From NCBI GenBank assembly GCA_947579665.1, contig CANPUZ010000046.1, forward strand, positions 992,001 through 1,056,000: a DNA stretch of 64,000 bases. Reading direction: 5' to 3'. Below the pieces are notes generated by a model. The model worked only from the letters and a program-made list of their open reading frames with translations, had not been told where the DNA came from and ran no database searches. The DNA comes from Sympetrum striolatum. Its lineage: Eukaryota > Arthropoda > Insecta > Odonata > Libellulidae. Position numbers and translations under genes: made by a program. Shown here piece after piece: positions 33,010-42,981 of the stretch (position 1 is the stretch's first letter; every line of letters starts with the position of its first letter).

Positions 33010-33200
33010 TATTTTACCATTTCCATGGTATTCGGGATAACTTAAGATATTTTAAGTCAGCTACTTACAAATAGTGAAGCTGCTTGAGAGGCCTGCTTTG
33101 AGTGGAGAAGCGGCTTAAAAGATCTGCTATTGAAGTACTCGTAAAGAGATGTAAACACATTCTAAAATTCCAACTAGATTTCTCATTATAAATACACATC
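33010..33200 (-). promoter_or_regulatory. P module, copy 1 (promoter/first exon with donor)
   Basis: Matches 40620-40830 in inverted orientation. Minus strand: a TATTTATAA box near 33190, GTTGGAATTTTAGAATG, ATCTCTTTACGAGTACTTCA, two CCGCTTCTC/CAGCTTCAC repeats, and a splice donor CTATTT|GTAAGT at 33069/33068, then TACCATGGAAATGG. Interrupted at its far end by the solo LTR. Confidence 0.6.
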
Positions 33201-33230
33201 CGTTTCTCAACCTCGTAATTATTTCCGCAG

Positions 33231-33428
33231 CTACGGCGATGGCGGTAACACCTCGTGACACCGGAGATAGAGTGACGTAAATGCTTCAAGGAACTCTGTT
33301 TTGTATGCCACCGGTATCATTAGCTTATCCAGCAGTGGCTGTATTTGATCCAAATTATCTAACACCATCACCATATGCTTAAGAATACTAGAAAAGCATA
33401 ATGCCTCCAGCGTTTCAGGTTCATGCAT
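33231..33428 (-). pseudogene. Short helical ORF, possible death-fold N-terminal half
   Basis: Starts MHEPETLEALCFSSILKH, then VLDNLDQIQPLLDKLMIPV and EFLEAFTSLYLRCHEVLPP. All-helical pattern; L-D-x-I-x-P-L-L-D-x-L resembles the second to third helix of CARD/death-fold domains. No known family can be named with confidence. The frame is intact but short and probably one exon. Confidence 0.3.
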
Positions 33429-33894
33429 CGCTACCTTCTAACCTATTCTAATTTGTTTCTCCTTACATATTAGTTTATATAAGGTTGAATTGAGCCTCGT
33501 AGGCATTTCAACATTCATAACGCTCCACTAAGATTTTAATAATAATGATCGAAATATTTTAGGTCCCAAATAATTATTACACTGTCCAAAGATTTCCTTC
33601 TTGGGAATCAGCAAATTGATCATTTTGCTGAATAGCGGCAGTTGTGATGGGGTGGATGGTAGCTCTCGCTGCAGATGTCCTGAGGAAGTGTGAGAACTCT
33701 CTCTGTTGTTGGGAGGATGAATGGCTTACTCTCTGAGCAAAAAGGGAGGAGCCAACAGATGGTGTGCTTCTTTTTTATGATCTTCTGCTGACTGATTTAA
33801 ACTGCCTAAGAGGTTTTCTCCTTTCACGTGGGCTCTCTCTCTGCATGTGACTCCTACTTAGGTACGAGCGCTGCGCATTCGCATGGGCTCAATG
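33429..33894. other. Unassigned flank of the U module
   Basis: Contains AGAGGAAAGGAG-type and TCTCTCTCT-rich sequence near 33830. No supported gene. Confidence 0.4.
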
Positions 33895-34735
33895 GGTGAT
33901 CCGGGAGGTGGCGAGTCTCACCTTCTCGTTGTCAAAGAACAACTTCACTTTGAGATTTCTATATTGGTTTTTATTTATTTCTCGTTGCTGCATTAGTCCC
34001 GGGGCCTCTTGAAGCGGGGCATCTGCGGCTGGGGTTTTGGGACTACACGACACGGAGTTTTCACTCAACAAATGTCTCCCAAAAGGGATCCCTGCGGAGC
34101 TCTTGCTTGAACAACCATGACTGTGGGGGTTTGCAAGAGACAGCAAAAGCACAGGGAGTTCTCACTTGATTGCCGCGGTTTGCCTCCCTACCCCGAACTG
34201 ATTTTCCCTAGTTCAGGGTCCCCTATTTATATGCAATCCCCAGGTCTACGGGCCAATGAGGGATGGCATCCCTGCAGCAGGGGCGGTAGTAAGTCCCGTT
34301 ACTCAGGTTTTTTTCCTGGTGTGCTTTACTGACAAGTTCAAATCTTGGCTCCCCCGGCGTGTCAAGGAGATGGGCAAATACTCATTCAAACTCTCCCTCC
34401 AGCCTCTTCCCTGTCCCATTAGTTGGTTTAACCTGCCCTTGGAAATCCCCGCCGTGGGATTTCCAGCCATGAACGCAGGAAGGACCCTGGGACTCTCCCA
34501 TTCAAGAGGCCTTAACCCTTTATTTCCCACATGCAGCAGCAGCCGTGAATTACTCCCCATTAGTAAAATCAAACCGCCCTACGAAGGAGGATTTGCATTT
34601 ATCCAATTACTGGAGCCTTCAACATTTCTTAAAAGTAAGAAAAAGAACATGAAATTTATACTTACACCTACTATAGTATTACTTCTTGGAATCTCTTTGG
34701 GCATTTACCACATTTCGTTCTTTGTAGGTCACTAC
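33895..34735 (-). promoter_or_regulatory. U module, copy 2 (complete)
   Basis: Same order as copy 1: start near 34735 (CAAAGAACGAAATGTGG), TATA box complement of 34220-34232 (ATATAAATAGGGG), a leader of about 250 nt, then an ATGCAGCAACGAG start, the AATAAATAAA signal and a 24-codon open exon ending GAGAAG|GTGAGA. It could be an LTR (TATA, AATAAA) or a promoter plus first coding exon. The splice donor favours the second reading. No primer-binding site or matched TG...CA ends were found. Confidence 0.68.
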
Positions 34736-34766
34736 AAAAAATAAAAATCTCATTTATGTGGAAATC

Positions 34767-35405
34767 CTACAAGTGTGGTTCCGATCCGTCTACAAATCCA
34801 GTCTCTGGTCCTGTTTGAGTTGGTTCTGTGTAGATGTAGTGGCTGCGGTCCCTGAGATCGAATCGGATGAAGTTTGATCCTTTGCCTATAATTTATTATA
34901 AATACATTAGTTTAAATAAAGATATTAGACGAATTTTAAATGAGAGTAAAGTATTATTAAGGTACCTTTTTGGTGCGGACAGCCTTTGAGGTTGTGATGG
35001 TCGATGATGAAGGTATAGAGCGTTTCTTTGGGGGATGTTTGGATGTCGAAGGTTGGGGTTCCGTTGTCGGTGCCCTCGGTGTTGGCAATTGTGTCTCTTC
35101 GTTGTCTGATGATATTAGGTTCACTGTTGTTGGTGGTTGTTCCTTTGCTGATGTTTCGTTCTCCGAGTCCAGATAACATTCTCTGGTTTCCAGTGGTGGA
35201 GGACTAGTTCTACTGGTTCTGGAAGGCTAACATTTTCCTGGAATAGCTTGTCATTGTTGTATTTTTTTGCCTTCAGGCACACTTGCAGAACGTCGTCGAT
35301 TATGAAGGTTTGATAATTACGGTTGGAGTCTGTGGTTCGTTTGAAAACTTGTCTCCCGTCTCTCTCGTTTATCTTGGGGTGCGACGATTGAGATCGGGTT
35401 TGCAT
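34767..35405 (-). pseudogene. MQTRSQ gene with possible HUH-like motif, copy A (two exons)
   Basis: Starts MQTRSQSSHPKINERDGRQ directly after a G module, then runs FIIDDVLQVCLKAKK. A frameshift near 35170 leads into a polar linker and KETLYTFIIDHHNLKG. Exon 1 ends CACCAAAAAG|GTACCT at 34966; an 80-bp intron ends AATTATAG; exon 2 from 34885 reads GKGSNFIRFDLRDRSHYIYT and stops at 34767. Copy B (53276-53925) has the same exon boundary and sequence. TFIIxHHN and RSHYIY/HSHFIY resemble motifs I and II (HxH) of HUH Rep endonucleases; that match is inference. Here the HxH is reduced to S-H-Y. Frameshift and short exon 2 mean it is dead. Confidence 0.5.
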
Positions 35406-35439
35406 GAATGATAATTTAAGATGGTTTTTATTATTTTTT

Positions 35440-36178
35440 ATTTCATTTTTAAAAGTTAATTGTTTTAATCTGGGCCAAACAGTGCCCGCAAGACGTGGGG
35501 GTCGCGCTTTTTATAGGGCCCAAATGGGGCCTGAAGTTAGGCCGAGGGTGGGGGATCCAGGGGTCATAGATCCCAGGTGATGGCCTCCGCACACCTTAGC
35601 GGGCTCAGCGGTCGTGGCGGGAGAGCAGCGGTCTCCTCCAGGATTCGGGCGATTCTCTGTCTCAGCCGCCGCTGCGTCCGCCGTCGTGCCTCCTTCTCCT
35701 GCATCCGCAGTAATGTCCGCGACTCCCGGAGTTTCTCACTCGAATGTGGTGTGCCGAGCCTATAGTCCTGGGGCCGAGACGGCGGAGTTCTTAACTCGAA
35801 CGGGGCTCGTACTTTGGGTCTCCAATGGGGAGCTATGCGCTCAAACTCCAAAGGGGTGCTGTTCCCATTGTGGAGCTACGCGCTCAAACGTACAACGGGC
35901 TCGGGGGTTTTAGTGGAGACAGAAAAGCAGCAGGGAGTCACTCGAGCGTGCTGCCGTCCTCTCCACCTCGAATTGCCTTCCTTGGACTCCAGGCCCGACC
36001 TTTATACTTTAATCTCCGGCGTAACAGGGATGCAAAAGAAACAGCGGGGGTTGATAAAGACAGCGTCGGGGGTGAAAAAGTAACAGCAGCGGGGTCAAGG
36101 GTCAGTGGGGGTGTGACTGGAAGAGCGGAGGGTGAACTGACTCGCTTTTCGGTCACCCAGGTGATTGTCGTGTATCAC
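35440..36178 (-). promoter_or_regulatory. G module, copy 2 (complete)
   Basis: Minus strand: GTGATACACGACAATCACC start at 36178, TATA box GTATAAAGG (complement of 36001-36006), a leader with GAGCGCATAGCTCC repeats, GGATCCCCCACCCTCGGCC, CGGGCACTGTTTGGCCC, then AATAAAAAATAATAAA just before the gene start. About 700 bp. The order U3-like, TATA, leader, poly(A) signal looks like an LTR, but the next bases (TGCAAACCCGATCTCA) are not a TGG primer site and instead encode the downstream protein. Plus-strand frames here are not genes. Confidence 0.7.
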
Positions 36179-36500
36179 AATAATCAACAATGTAAGATAA
36201 AAACAAATTCATGTATGTAAAATGCAAAGAATAGGTTATCATACTCAGCTCAAACTTACATAGGAACAGAACAGCTAGTCCTGCTAAGCAAAATGCTTGT
36301 CAGCAGGTTCCATTTGGGTAATCTACTGTAAAATTATAGGAATCTAAAAAGAAGAGTTTTATTGGTACAGTTTACAGTTAAATACAACTACATATCAATA
36401 TTTATACAATCTCGCAGTGAATGTTAAAATACAACTAAGGGTTCCAAAGGTTAATACATAAAGAGTTTGCAATAAACAGCTTAGGTTGAGACATTAATTA
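36179..36500. other. No recognisable gene
   Basis: AT-rich. From about 36385 it shares sequence with 44540 on (GTTAAAATACAA...GGGTTCCAAAGG), the 3' UTR of the LINE fragment below. Confidence 0.5.
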
Positions 36501-36504
36501 GCCA

Positions 36505-36645
36505 GTTTTTGATTTCCACTTTCACACACCTTATGGAATTCATATTTAACAATTCTAATGGTAATTTGTTAAATTCTCTTGGTATTATATATTCAAAATA
36601 GTTTCTACCATAACTGGTACAGGGGATATTCATTTTAAACAACTT
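36505..36645 (-). pseudogene. LINE RT C-terminal tail, copy 1
   Basis: The minus frame reads SYGRNYFEYIIPREFNKLPL, then ELLNMNSIRCVKVEIKNWLI. YGRxxFxYxxPxxFNxLPxxL and a final KxxLKxWLI are the last residues of Jockey/CR1-type RTs. The same fragment is at 44640-44780. Confidence 0.6.
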
Positions 36646-37005
36646 TGTTGGCCTCAAACTCTGGAGAATATTGTAGTTTCTTTCTGTTTTGAAATTATTA
36701 TATATAAATTAATATTAATAGTATTAATAATAAAGGTTCTCCAGCCAATTTGCTAAAACAATGTGCTAATATCCTCCCCCGCAGCCACACCCTATTCAGT
36801 CTATGTTGAAATGCACTCCCCTATACAGCTCTGAATAAACAGATGATAAACAGTGATTATTCTGCATGTATAATAAATTTCATCAGCATTTTAATTATCT
36901 ATAAGACGGTTGAATAATTAATATAAATTTTCAAAGATTATGACAAAATTAAAATAAAATCATTAATAAGTAAATTAATAACCTACATTTTTCATCTCAT
37001 TTACA
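36646..37005. other. No recognisable gene
   Basis: AT-rich, probably the intron or flank of the MADF exon that follows. Confidence 0.4.
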
Positions 37006-37245
37006 TCATATCGAGGTATTCTCTGCTGGGGATATTTCCTCGAAGTCTGATACGAATGTTTCCGAAACGTGTTGCCATGCGTTCCTCTCCTCTATCTTGT
37101 TGCTATACTCTTCTTTCCCACTGTCCCATATAGTGGGTTTTCGTTCTATTTCACAGGTGAAGTCTTCCGTATTTATGTTTCCCACAAACCTACAAAAATC
37201 TTTACTTTCCATTCTCTCCACTTTACTACTAAAGGAAAGCAAGGC
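37006..37245 (-). pseudogene. MADF-domain exon
   Basis: The minus frame reads MESKDFCRFVGNINTEDFTC, then EIERKPTIWDSGKEEYSNKI and EERNAWQHVSETFVSDFEEI. E-x-x-P-x-I-W-D...EY-x-x-K-x-x-x-x-x-AW-x-x-V is the MADF (Adf-1/SANT-like) DNA-binding pattern. Such domains occur in host regulators and in the accessory protein of PIF/Harbinger transposons. It ends after NTSI with a stop; only one exon is seen. A MITE lies directly beside it at 37265, consistent with, but not proving, a Harbinger origin. Confidence 0.55.
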
Positions 37246-37264
37246 TAATGGCAAATAAACGGGA

Positions 37265-37535
37265 AACGGTATGCACAGAGGGCACGTGATCGAAAGTTGC
37301 GCCAACTAGTGGCTGCGTGTGATGGCTACCATTTGAGTCAATGCCCCATCTTGAGTGGCGGCAACTTGATGTTGCCCCTGCCAGTTGCACGAGTTAGCCA
37401 CTGCTGGCAACTGATTTTCGGTTGCGCCATCGCAGTTGCCACGTATGATATCCTTTTTTTATAACAATGCCCCGCAAAAGGTTGAAGCAACCGATTGCCG
37501 CAACTAGTTGCCTCGTGTGAAGGCGGCCTAAGCTA
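37265..37535. repeat. MITE-like repeat with GCAACTAGTTGC motifs
   Basis: Contains repeated GTTGC/GCAAC blocks: GTTGCGCCAACTAGTGGC near 37290, GGTTGCGCCATCGCAGTTGCC near 37420 and GCCGCAACTAGTTGCCTCGTG near 37497, ending GTGAAGGCGGCCTAAG. The same right end recurs at 38675-38690. The GGCCGCCTTCACACG terminus is typical of MITEs. Left boundary uncertain. Confidence 0.5.
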
Positions 37536-37552
37536 ACATTGTAATTCTCTCT

Positions 37553-37954
37553 GTATTAAAGACACATATGTCTTCAGTCCTTCCAACAAGTTTTGCGTAA
37601 TCCCTCACCTCACCCATAGATTTATAGACTTCAAGGGAAGCCAATAAATCAAATTTTAATGAATTGAATTCATGCGAGGTAAAGACGTAAGGATGGCTTT
37701 TAATTAAGTATCTTAAGAATTCAATTCTTTCATACGAATCTCTGGTAACATGTAGTTTTTTTTTAAATTATGTCTTTTTCTTGTAGGCGTTTATACAGTG
37801 AAGGGAGTTCTAATCTTCTTAAGTCTCTCCCTTCGTCCGAAATAATCAATTTAATTGTTCTTTCATCTCTTATCACCCCCTCCACTTTGTAGAGCCAGTC
37901 TTCCGTCAATTCTGCTATCTGTATTGTGGGGATATCTTCCCCCAACTCATTCAC
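37553..37954 (-). pseudogene. OB-fold-like domain gene, copy 2
   Basis: The minus frame reads MNELGEDIPTIQIAELTEDW, LYKVEGVIRDERTIKLIISD and LRRLELPSLYKRLQEKDII, then a stop. Further codons of the C-terminal part (FDLLASLEVYKSMGEVRDYA) continue out of frame to 37553. It is preceded by a 44-bp piece of the U module (37964-38007) instead of the intron seen in copies 3 and 4, so the locus is rearranged. Confidence 0.5.
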
Positions 37955-38023
37955 AAAAACCTCACACCTACTATAGTATTACTTCTTGGAATCTCTTTGG
38001 GCATTTAGTTACTTATTTTAAGT

Positions 38024-38662
38024 GTTAATCTGGGCCAAACAGTGCCCGCATGACGTGGGGGTCGCGCTTTTTATAGGGCCCAATTGAGGCCTGAAGATAG
38101 GCCGAGGGTGGGGGATCCAGGGGTCATAGATCCCAGGCGATGGCATCCGTGCACCATAGCTGGCTCAGCGATCATGGCGGGAGAGCAGCGGTCTCCTCCA
38201 GGATTCGGGCGATTCTCTGTCTCAGCCGCCGCTGCGTCCGCCGTCATGCCTCCTTCTCCTGCATCCGCAATAATGTCTGCGACTCCCGGAGTTTCTCACT
38301 CGAATGTGGTGTGCCGAGCCTATAGTCCTGGGGCCGAGTTGGTGGAGTTCTTAACTCGAACAGGGCTCGTACTTTGGGTCCCCAATGGGGAGCTATGCGC
38401 TCAAACTCCAAAGGGGTGCTGTTCCCGTTGCAGAGCTACGTGCTCAAACGTACAACGGGCTCGGGGGTTTTAGTGGTGACAGAAAAGCAGCAGGGAGTTA
38501 GTCACTCGAGCGTGCTGCCGTCCTCTCCACCTCAAATTGCCTTCCTTGGACTCCAGGCCCGACCTTTATACTTTAATCTCCGGCGTCACAGGGAGGCAAA
38601 AGAAACAGTGGCGGGGTTAAGGGTCAGCGGGGGTGTAGCTGGAAGAGCGTAGGGTGAACTGA
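38024..38662 (-). promoter_or_regulatory. G module, copy 3
   Basis: About 90% identical to copy 2 over its length: TATA complement at 38565-38570, the repeated leader blocks and the GTTTGGCCCAGATTAAC end. Truncated at AAAAGCGAGTCAG, where it is fused to the MITE-like end (GTGAAGGTGGCCTAAG). Downstream lies a U-module fragment rather than an MQTRSQ gene. Confidence 0.65.
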
Positions 38663-38687
38663 CTCGCTTTTCTCGCGTGAAGGTGGC

Positions 38688-39227
38688 CTAAGCTAACATT
38701 GTAATTCTCTCTGTATTAAAAACACATTTGTCTTCAGTCCTTCCAACAAGTTTTGCGTAATCCCTCACCTCACCCATAGATTTATAGACTTCAAGGGAAG
38801 CCAATAAATCAAATTTTAATGAGTTGAATTCATGCAAGGTAAAGACGTAAGGATGGCTTTTAATTAAGTAACTAAAGAATTCAATTCTTTCATACGAATC
38901 TCTGGTAACATGTAGTTTAAAAAAAAAAATTATATCTTTTTCTTGTAGGCGTTTATACAGTGGAGGGAGTTCTAATCTTCTCAAGTCTCTCCCTTCGTCC
39001 GAAATAATCAATTTAATTGTTCTTCCGTCTCTTATCACCCCGTCCACTTTGTAGAGCCAACCTTCCGTTAATTCCCCTATCTGTATTGTGGGGATATCTT
39101 CCCCCAACTCATTCACAAAAACCCATAGAAAAAAATAAAAAAACACAAATAATTTTAAAATAGGTGGAAAGAAGAAATAGCATGATACAATGTTATCTCT
39201 CCCTCGTTTTCTAAAATCTTTACTCAC
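38688..39227 (-). CDS. OB-fold-like domain gene, copy 3 (longest open copy)
   Basis: Open for 179 codons, but the first about 40 (CYFFFPPILKLFVFFYFFL region) are T-rich intron-like sequence ahead of an acceptor near FVNELG. The core reads VNELGEDIPTIQIGELTEGW, LYKVDGVIRDGRTIKLIISD, RRLELPPLYKRLQEKDIIFF, then LHVTRDSYERIEFFSYLIKS, LHEFNSLKFDLLASLEVYK and ends ITMLA. Beta-rich first half followed by a helical half. OB-like fold and nucleic-acid binding are inference. No lesion in the core, unlike the other copies, so this may be the best template for the family. No promoter module with matching donor adjoins directly. Confidence 0.5.
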   Translation of the reverse strand: MSKDFRKRGRDNIVSCYFFFPPILKLFVFFYFFLWVFVNELGEDIPTIQIGELTEGWLYKVDGVIRDGRTIKLIISDEGRDLRRLELPPLYKRLQEKDIIFFFKLHVTRDSYERIEFFSYLIKSHPYVFTLHEFNSLKFDLLASLEVYKSMGEVRDYAKLVGRTEDKCVFNTERITMLA

Positions 39228-39844
39228 TCATTATTATAAATATTATTTTAATACCCTGATAAGGGATTTTTATTAATTTCTACAATAAGACACATCTGAA
39301 TTTCGGAGGTTATTTTTGAAAAAAGAGTTTGCCTCATAGACCTTATTAAAATACGATTCTTTTATTTCTTTTTTTGATCAGTTAACTCGCTCTAGTTACA
39401 AATCTTAGATTTATTACGTGATACTAATGAATTGTACTTACGTCGCTAGATGTGTTGTTCATCACTGGAAGCTGTAGAACACTGTAGTAAGCTGGAGTAT
39501 ATATAATGCTTTTTCAGTGTAAAAAATAAAGAACGAAAGAAAAAACACTTGCACAATGAATAGAAAAATCAAGGTAAATGTATCACTCATCAAATGGCAG
39601 TACTTATCACATACGATACTTTGAGAAAAATCGAGGAAGTCATATGAAGGTTAAAATTCCAACGATGATACTTTGAGAAAAATCGAACCATTTTCATCTG
39701 GAGTAGTTCCAATAAGATCATATGTTCGAGACTGTAATGATACTTTTTCAAATAAAATAAGAAATAAAATAAAAAATGCCACGAGGGGCGTAAAAGGTTA
39801 GAAAGATTTAAATTACTGATCAAAAGATCGAAAGTTGGGCGCCA
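39228..39844. other. Unassigned sequence with short direct repeats
   Basis: GATACTTTGAGAAAAATCGA occurs at about 39611 and 39667. A 26-bp segment at 39711-39736 recurs exactly at 40507-40532. GTTGGGCGCCA at 39834-39844 is the complement of a TGGCGCCCAAC primer-binding-like site. Confidence 0.45.
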
Positions 39845-40530
39845 ATATTTAAAAGAACAAATTAGTTGAATTTAACGGGAAATGCATGAGCTCAGGGTCG
39901 CTCGGTTTCCGAAGGAAATAAAAACTACAATTCCTCTTAATTGATTTCTCTATTCGAACAAGAAAATACGTGAACGAAAACCATACCCCCAAAAGACACA
40001 TATTGTAACTTTGTAGAAAATACTAACCAAACACAGATGACGAAAACGAACCATAAAACACCACCACCAATAAACCTCATACAACCCTATAATACTTTAA
40101 CACACAGAACACATATTAATACACAAAACACGATAATTAGGGGACGAATTCACACAAAGGGAGGGAACACTAAAAAATCACAACAGGAGTGGGTCCAGGG
40201 TTTTTGAGAACCGTTCCGGTCGAGCTATATTGTTTGACTATATCTTTCCCAAAGAAAAGGACGCCCAGAAGTCCGCGTTTTCTTTAGCGTCGGTTTCTCT
40301 CACCCAATCACTACACTTTATTCAAACCTTTTGACCAACGCTTTTCCCATTCCCTTTATGCTGCTGGTCAACACATAGTTAACCATCCGCACCCCGGAAA
40401 CGCTCTGATGGTCGAAACAGGGTCAGGGTGTGGCGCATTCCTGCCTTTACGCGGTCCATAGAACTCGCTAACCATAAAATTGTACCCATAAAACTAACAT
40501 TACAATAATAAGATCATATGTTCGAGACTG
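39845..40530 (-). repeat. Possible LTR followed by a primer-binding-like site
   Basis: On the minus strand the block ends at a TGGCGCCCAAC site (39844-39834), the usual form of a retrotransposon primer-binding site, and carries an AATAAA at 40322-40317 with a long downstream part. A TGTAATGTTAG start near 40500 is possible. Matched LTR termini and a second LTR were not found, and the internal region is lost, so this remains tentative. Confidence 0.35.
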
Positions 40531-40589
40531 TAGTCGCTCAAGGCTAACAAGTTACATTTCTCCGCACCGCTCTTATTCTTACATTCCGT

Positions 40590-40840
40590 TCATAGTGGGA
40601 TTTTGTATAAAAGGTGGAGAAATGTAGTTGGAATTATAGAATGCGTTTATATCTCTTTGCAAGTACATCAACTGCAGATTTTGCAAGCCGCTTCTCTATT
40701 CTGAAAGCAGAGCTCTCAAGCAGCTTCTCTATTTGTAAGTATAAACAGCAGCAACTGACTTAAACTTAATTTATACTTAAATAACAAAGTTATCCCTTAA
40801 TACCATGGAAATGGAAAGATATAATTCTCACACTTACGAC
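40590..40840 (+). promoter_or_regulatory. P module, copy 2 (promoter/first exon with donor)
   Basis: TATAAAAG at 40606-40613, then GTTGGAATTATAGAATGCG, ATCTCTTTGCAAGTACATCA, CCGCTTCTC and CAGCTTCTC repeats, and a consensus donor CTATTT|GTAAGT at 40734/40735. TACCATGGAAATGG follows near 40802. Inverted relative to copy 1 at 33010-33200. Any gene it drives would run rightward; no coding exon was recognised downstream. Confidence 0.6.
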
Positions 40841-41084
40841 TCATTAGATCATACCACTCTTTGAGCATATCTCAATTTTATGCATGAGAAGTGAATCATG
40901 AATTTAGTGTTGAGGGATGATGCTATTGCCTTGCACACCCTAATGCTAGTCATGTCTGCATTTTCAAAAATAGATTTCCACAACTGCGCTTCTCCAAAAG
41001 GTTGGAGTGAGATTGACGAAGGGTTCCGGACGTCTGAGGTGAGAGGGTTGGTGCACGATGTACTCTTTTGATCATCTATATATA

Positions 41085-41405
41085 CTAATTAGGCGTATTA
41101 GTTGCCATAGGGGGGAATAATTTGTATCCGTTTCTATTCTTATTAGATAGTGACAATGATGAAGCATTGACAGGGAGAGGAAACATATTTCGTAGAAGTT
41201 TTATTGTCAAACACTTCTGAATATAAAATAAAATAATGGAAATATCTAATTCTTTAGTTTCATTTTCTAACTTCCTTCGCCAAAATAGTTTTTCGAGTAA
41301 TTTAATTTCCAAATCTTCCTTTTTAATTTCCAGCTCAACATTTCTTATCTTCATCTGCATCTTTTTCAATTCCAACTCCTCCTCATGAAGTCCTTTTCGC
41401 TCCAA
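41085..41405 (-). CDS. Coiled-coil ORF of 106 codons, unrecognised
   Basis: The first 45 residues (EEELELKKMQMKIRNVELEI, KKEDLEIKLLEKLFWRRKL) have a clear heptad pattern, like the C-terminal coiled coil of Myb/SANT or MADF accessory proteins of Harbinger elements. The second half has no motif. It lies just beyond the gag-like ORF on the same strand but in a different frame. It may instead be a remnant of that ORF. Confidence 0.3.
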   Translation of the reverse strand: MERKGLHEEELELKKMQMKIRNVELEIKKEDLEIKLLEKLFWRRKLENETKELDISIILFYIQKCLTIKLLRNMFPLPVNASSLSLSNKNRNGYKLFPPMATNTPN

Positions 41406-41414
41406 TGCTATGCA

Positions 41415-42973
41415 TCAAGTGACGCTAGGAGGAAGAGAGACAAGCATATCATCTCTAAAAGAATCATCCAACCCACAGTGGGGGGTCACAGTGATTAAAA
41501 ATAAATGACTCTGCTTCTGACGCTGTTTCACGGTGACCGGCGGCTGACCTCCCTTGTTGGGACGTATCGTCGGCATGTTGGAACGCTTGAATTCTTGGGG
41601 TTGCACCTTTCCTCGCCTTGTTTGTGGGATGATTATTGACTCTTCCCAAGAGGTTGGGAAGGAACCTTGTGCCGATGGCTGGTTGAGGGTTTTTAGGACC
41701 TCTCCTAGTGGCACGTTGGTTCCTGAGAAAGGAGTTGTGGAAATAATCACTTCCACGAGCGGCGCTAATGCAGATTTCTCCTTCTTGTGATGATCTCTGT
41801 TTTGTGGCACGTGGCCCCCTACATTGAACACAATTGAAACCTTGGTTGCAGAAGATTTTTGTATGCCCAATTCTTTGGCACCTCGTGCATTTGACTTGGA
41901 TTTTGGGCTTGATGTAATCTTTTATTTCGATTTTCAAGTGTAACAATGAATTGATATTTATGAATTTATCTGCTAAGTGGTCTAGTGTAATTTAAAAGAT
42001 AGGGATTGGCCTTTTCTCTCCAATGATTTTGCCATCTACTTTTTCTGCACCGGTTGGTCTTGTGGTTGTGAGTTACATTATGTTTAGGACTTTAAAGCCT
42101 AAGTTACTGACTCCATTTTTTATGATGTCAATATCTGTGGTGATAGGTAAATGCTTTATGACAAAATCTTGATTTTTTAGTCCTGGTATTTGATAAGTAA
42201 AATATTCAAAGTTATTTTCTTTGAGGTGGCTCATGCATTTGAAGTAGTCATCGACTGATTGATTTTTAACTAGTATGGTATTGGTTCCAACCATTTGACA
42301 TACAGGTGGCAGAGAGGTTATTTCAATTAGATTTCTCAGGAGTTGTTGCCAGGATTTGTTGAACATGATTTTGATGGAGGAGATGGAATAGGATTACTGG
42401 TTGAGGGAGTGGGCGTTTGGGAGTTGACATAGATATTGGTGATTTGGTCGAACTGATTTTTAAGTGGGACTGGATCAGGTGAGACACTTTTAATGGATGT
42501 GAATTTTCTCTTGTGTGATACTACTTGAAAACCTTCATGATTGGCATTGATGGCACCTGTTCTACTTGTTTTGACACTATTAATATCAACAGTACTATTG
42601 GTAGCGCTGCTGTTACTATTGGGGCTGGTTTGGGGAAAGTTGTGTCATTTACCAGTTTTTGCATATTGATTTTATTCCACCTCTCTGGGGTGATTTGCTC
42701 TCAAAGTGCTGCAGTGTCTTAGATTATTTTATTTACTGCTTCTTCCTGGTCCGGGAAGCTAGCGGCTGCGGTGGTTGTACCAATTTCTAAATCCATTTCT
42801 GAAGAGGACTGGATGGAACTGGCATCGTCCATTGAGGCTGGTGAGTCTAGTGGTTGATGAGGTGGATACAGAGATCCCCGGCTCGCCATGGTGTTGTTTT
42901 TGAGGATTTCTAGGAGTTTTCGAAGTTTTTTCATTAGTTTTTCGGCGGCGGCGGTTAGTCCTGGATAGTCCAC
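41415..42973 (-). pseudogene. LINE ORF1 (gag-like) with zinc knuckle
   Basis: Order from 42973: acidic/Ser-rich N-terminus (MDYPGLTAAAEKLMKKLRKL), degraded linker, a domain at 42366-42073 (NLIEITSLPPVCQMVGTNTI, FEYFTYQIPGLKNQDFVIKH) matching the gag domain of Jockey ORF1, then VKCTRCQRIGHTKIFC (C-x2-C-x4-H-x4-C) with a second broken knuckle at 41946-41850, and a basic tail. ORF1 binds the element RNA. Several frameshifts and stops. Its RT is not next to it: the RT piece at 42982 is on the opposite strand, so the two come from different insertions or an inversion. Confidence 0.62.
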
Positions 42974-42981
42974 TCTCTGAC

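Noticed and set aside
35564..36220. Several long ORFs on both strands, similar at 38084-38652 and 43655-44322
   Set aside because: GC-rich G modules give long open frames by composition; frames differ between copies.
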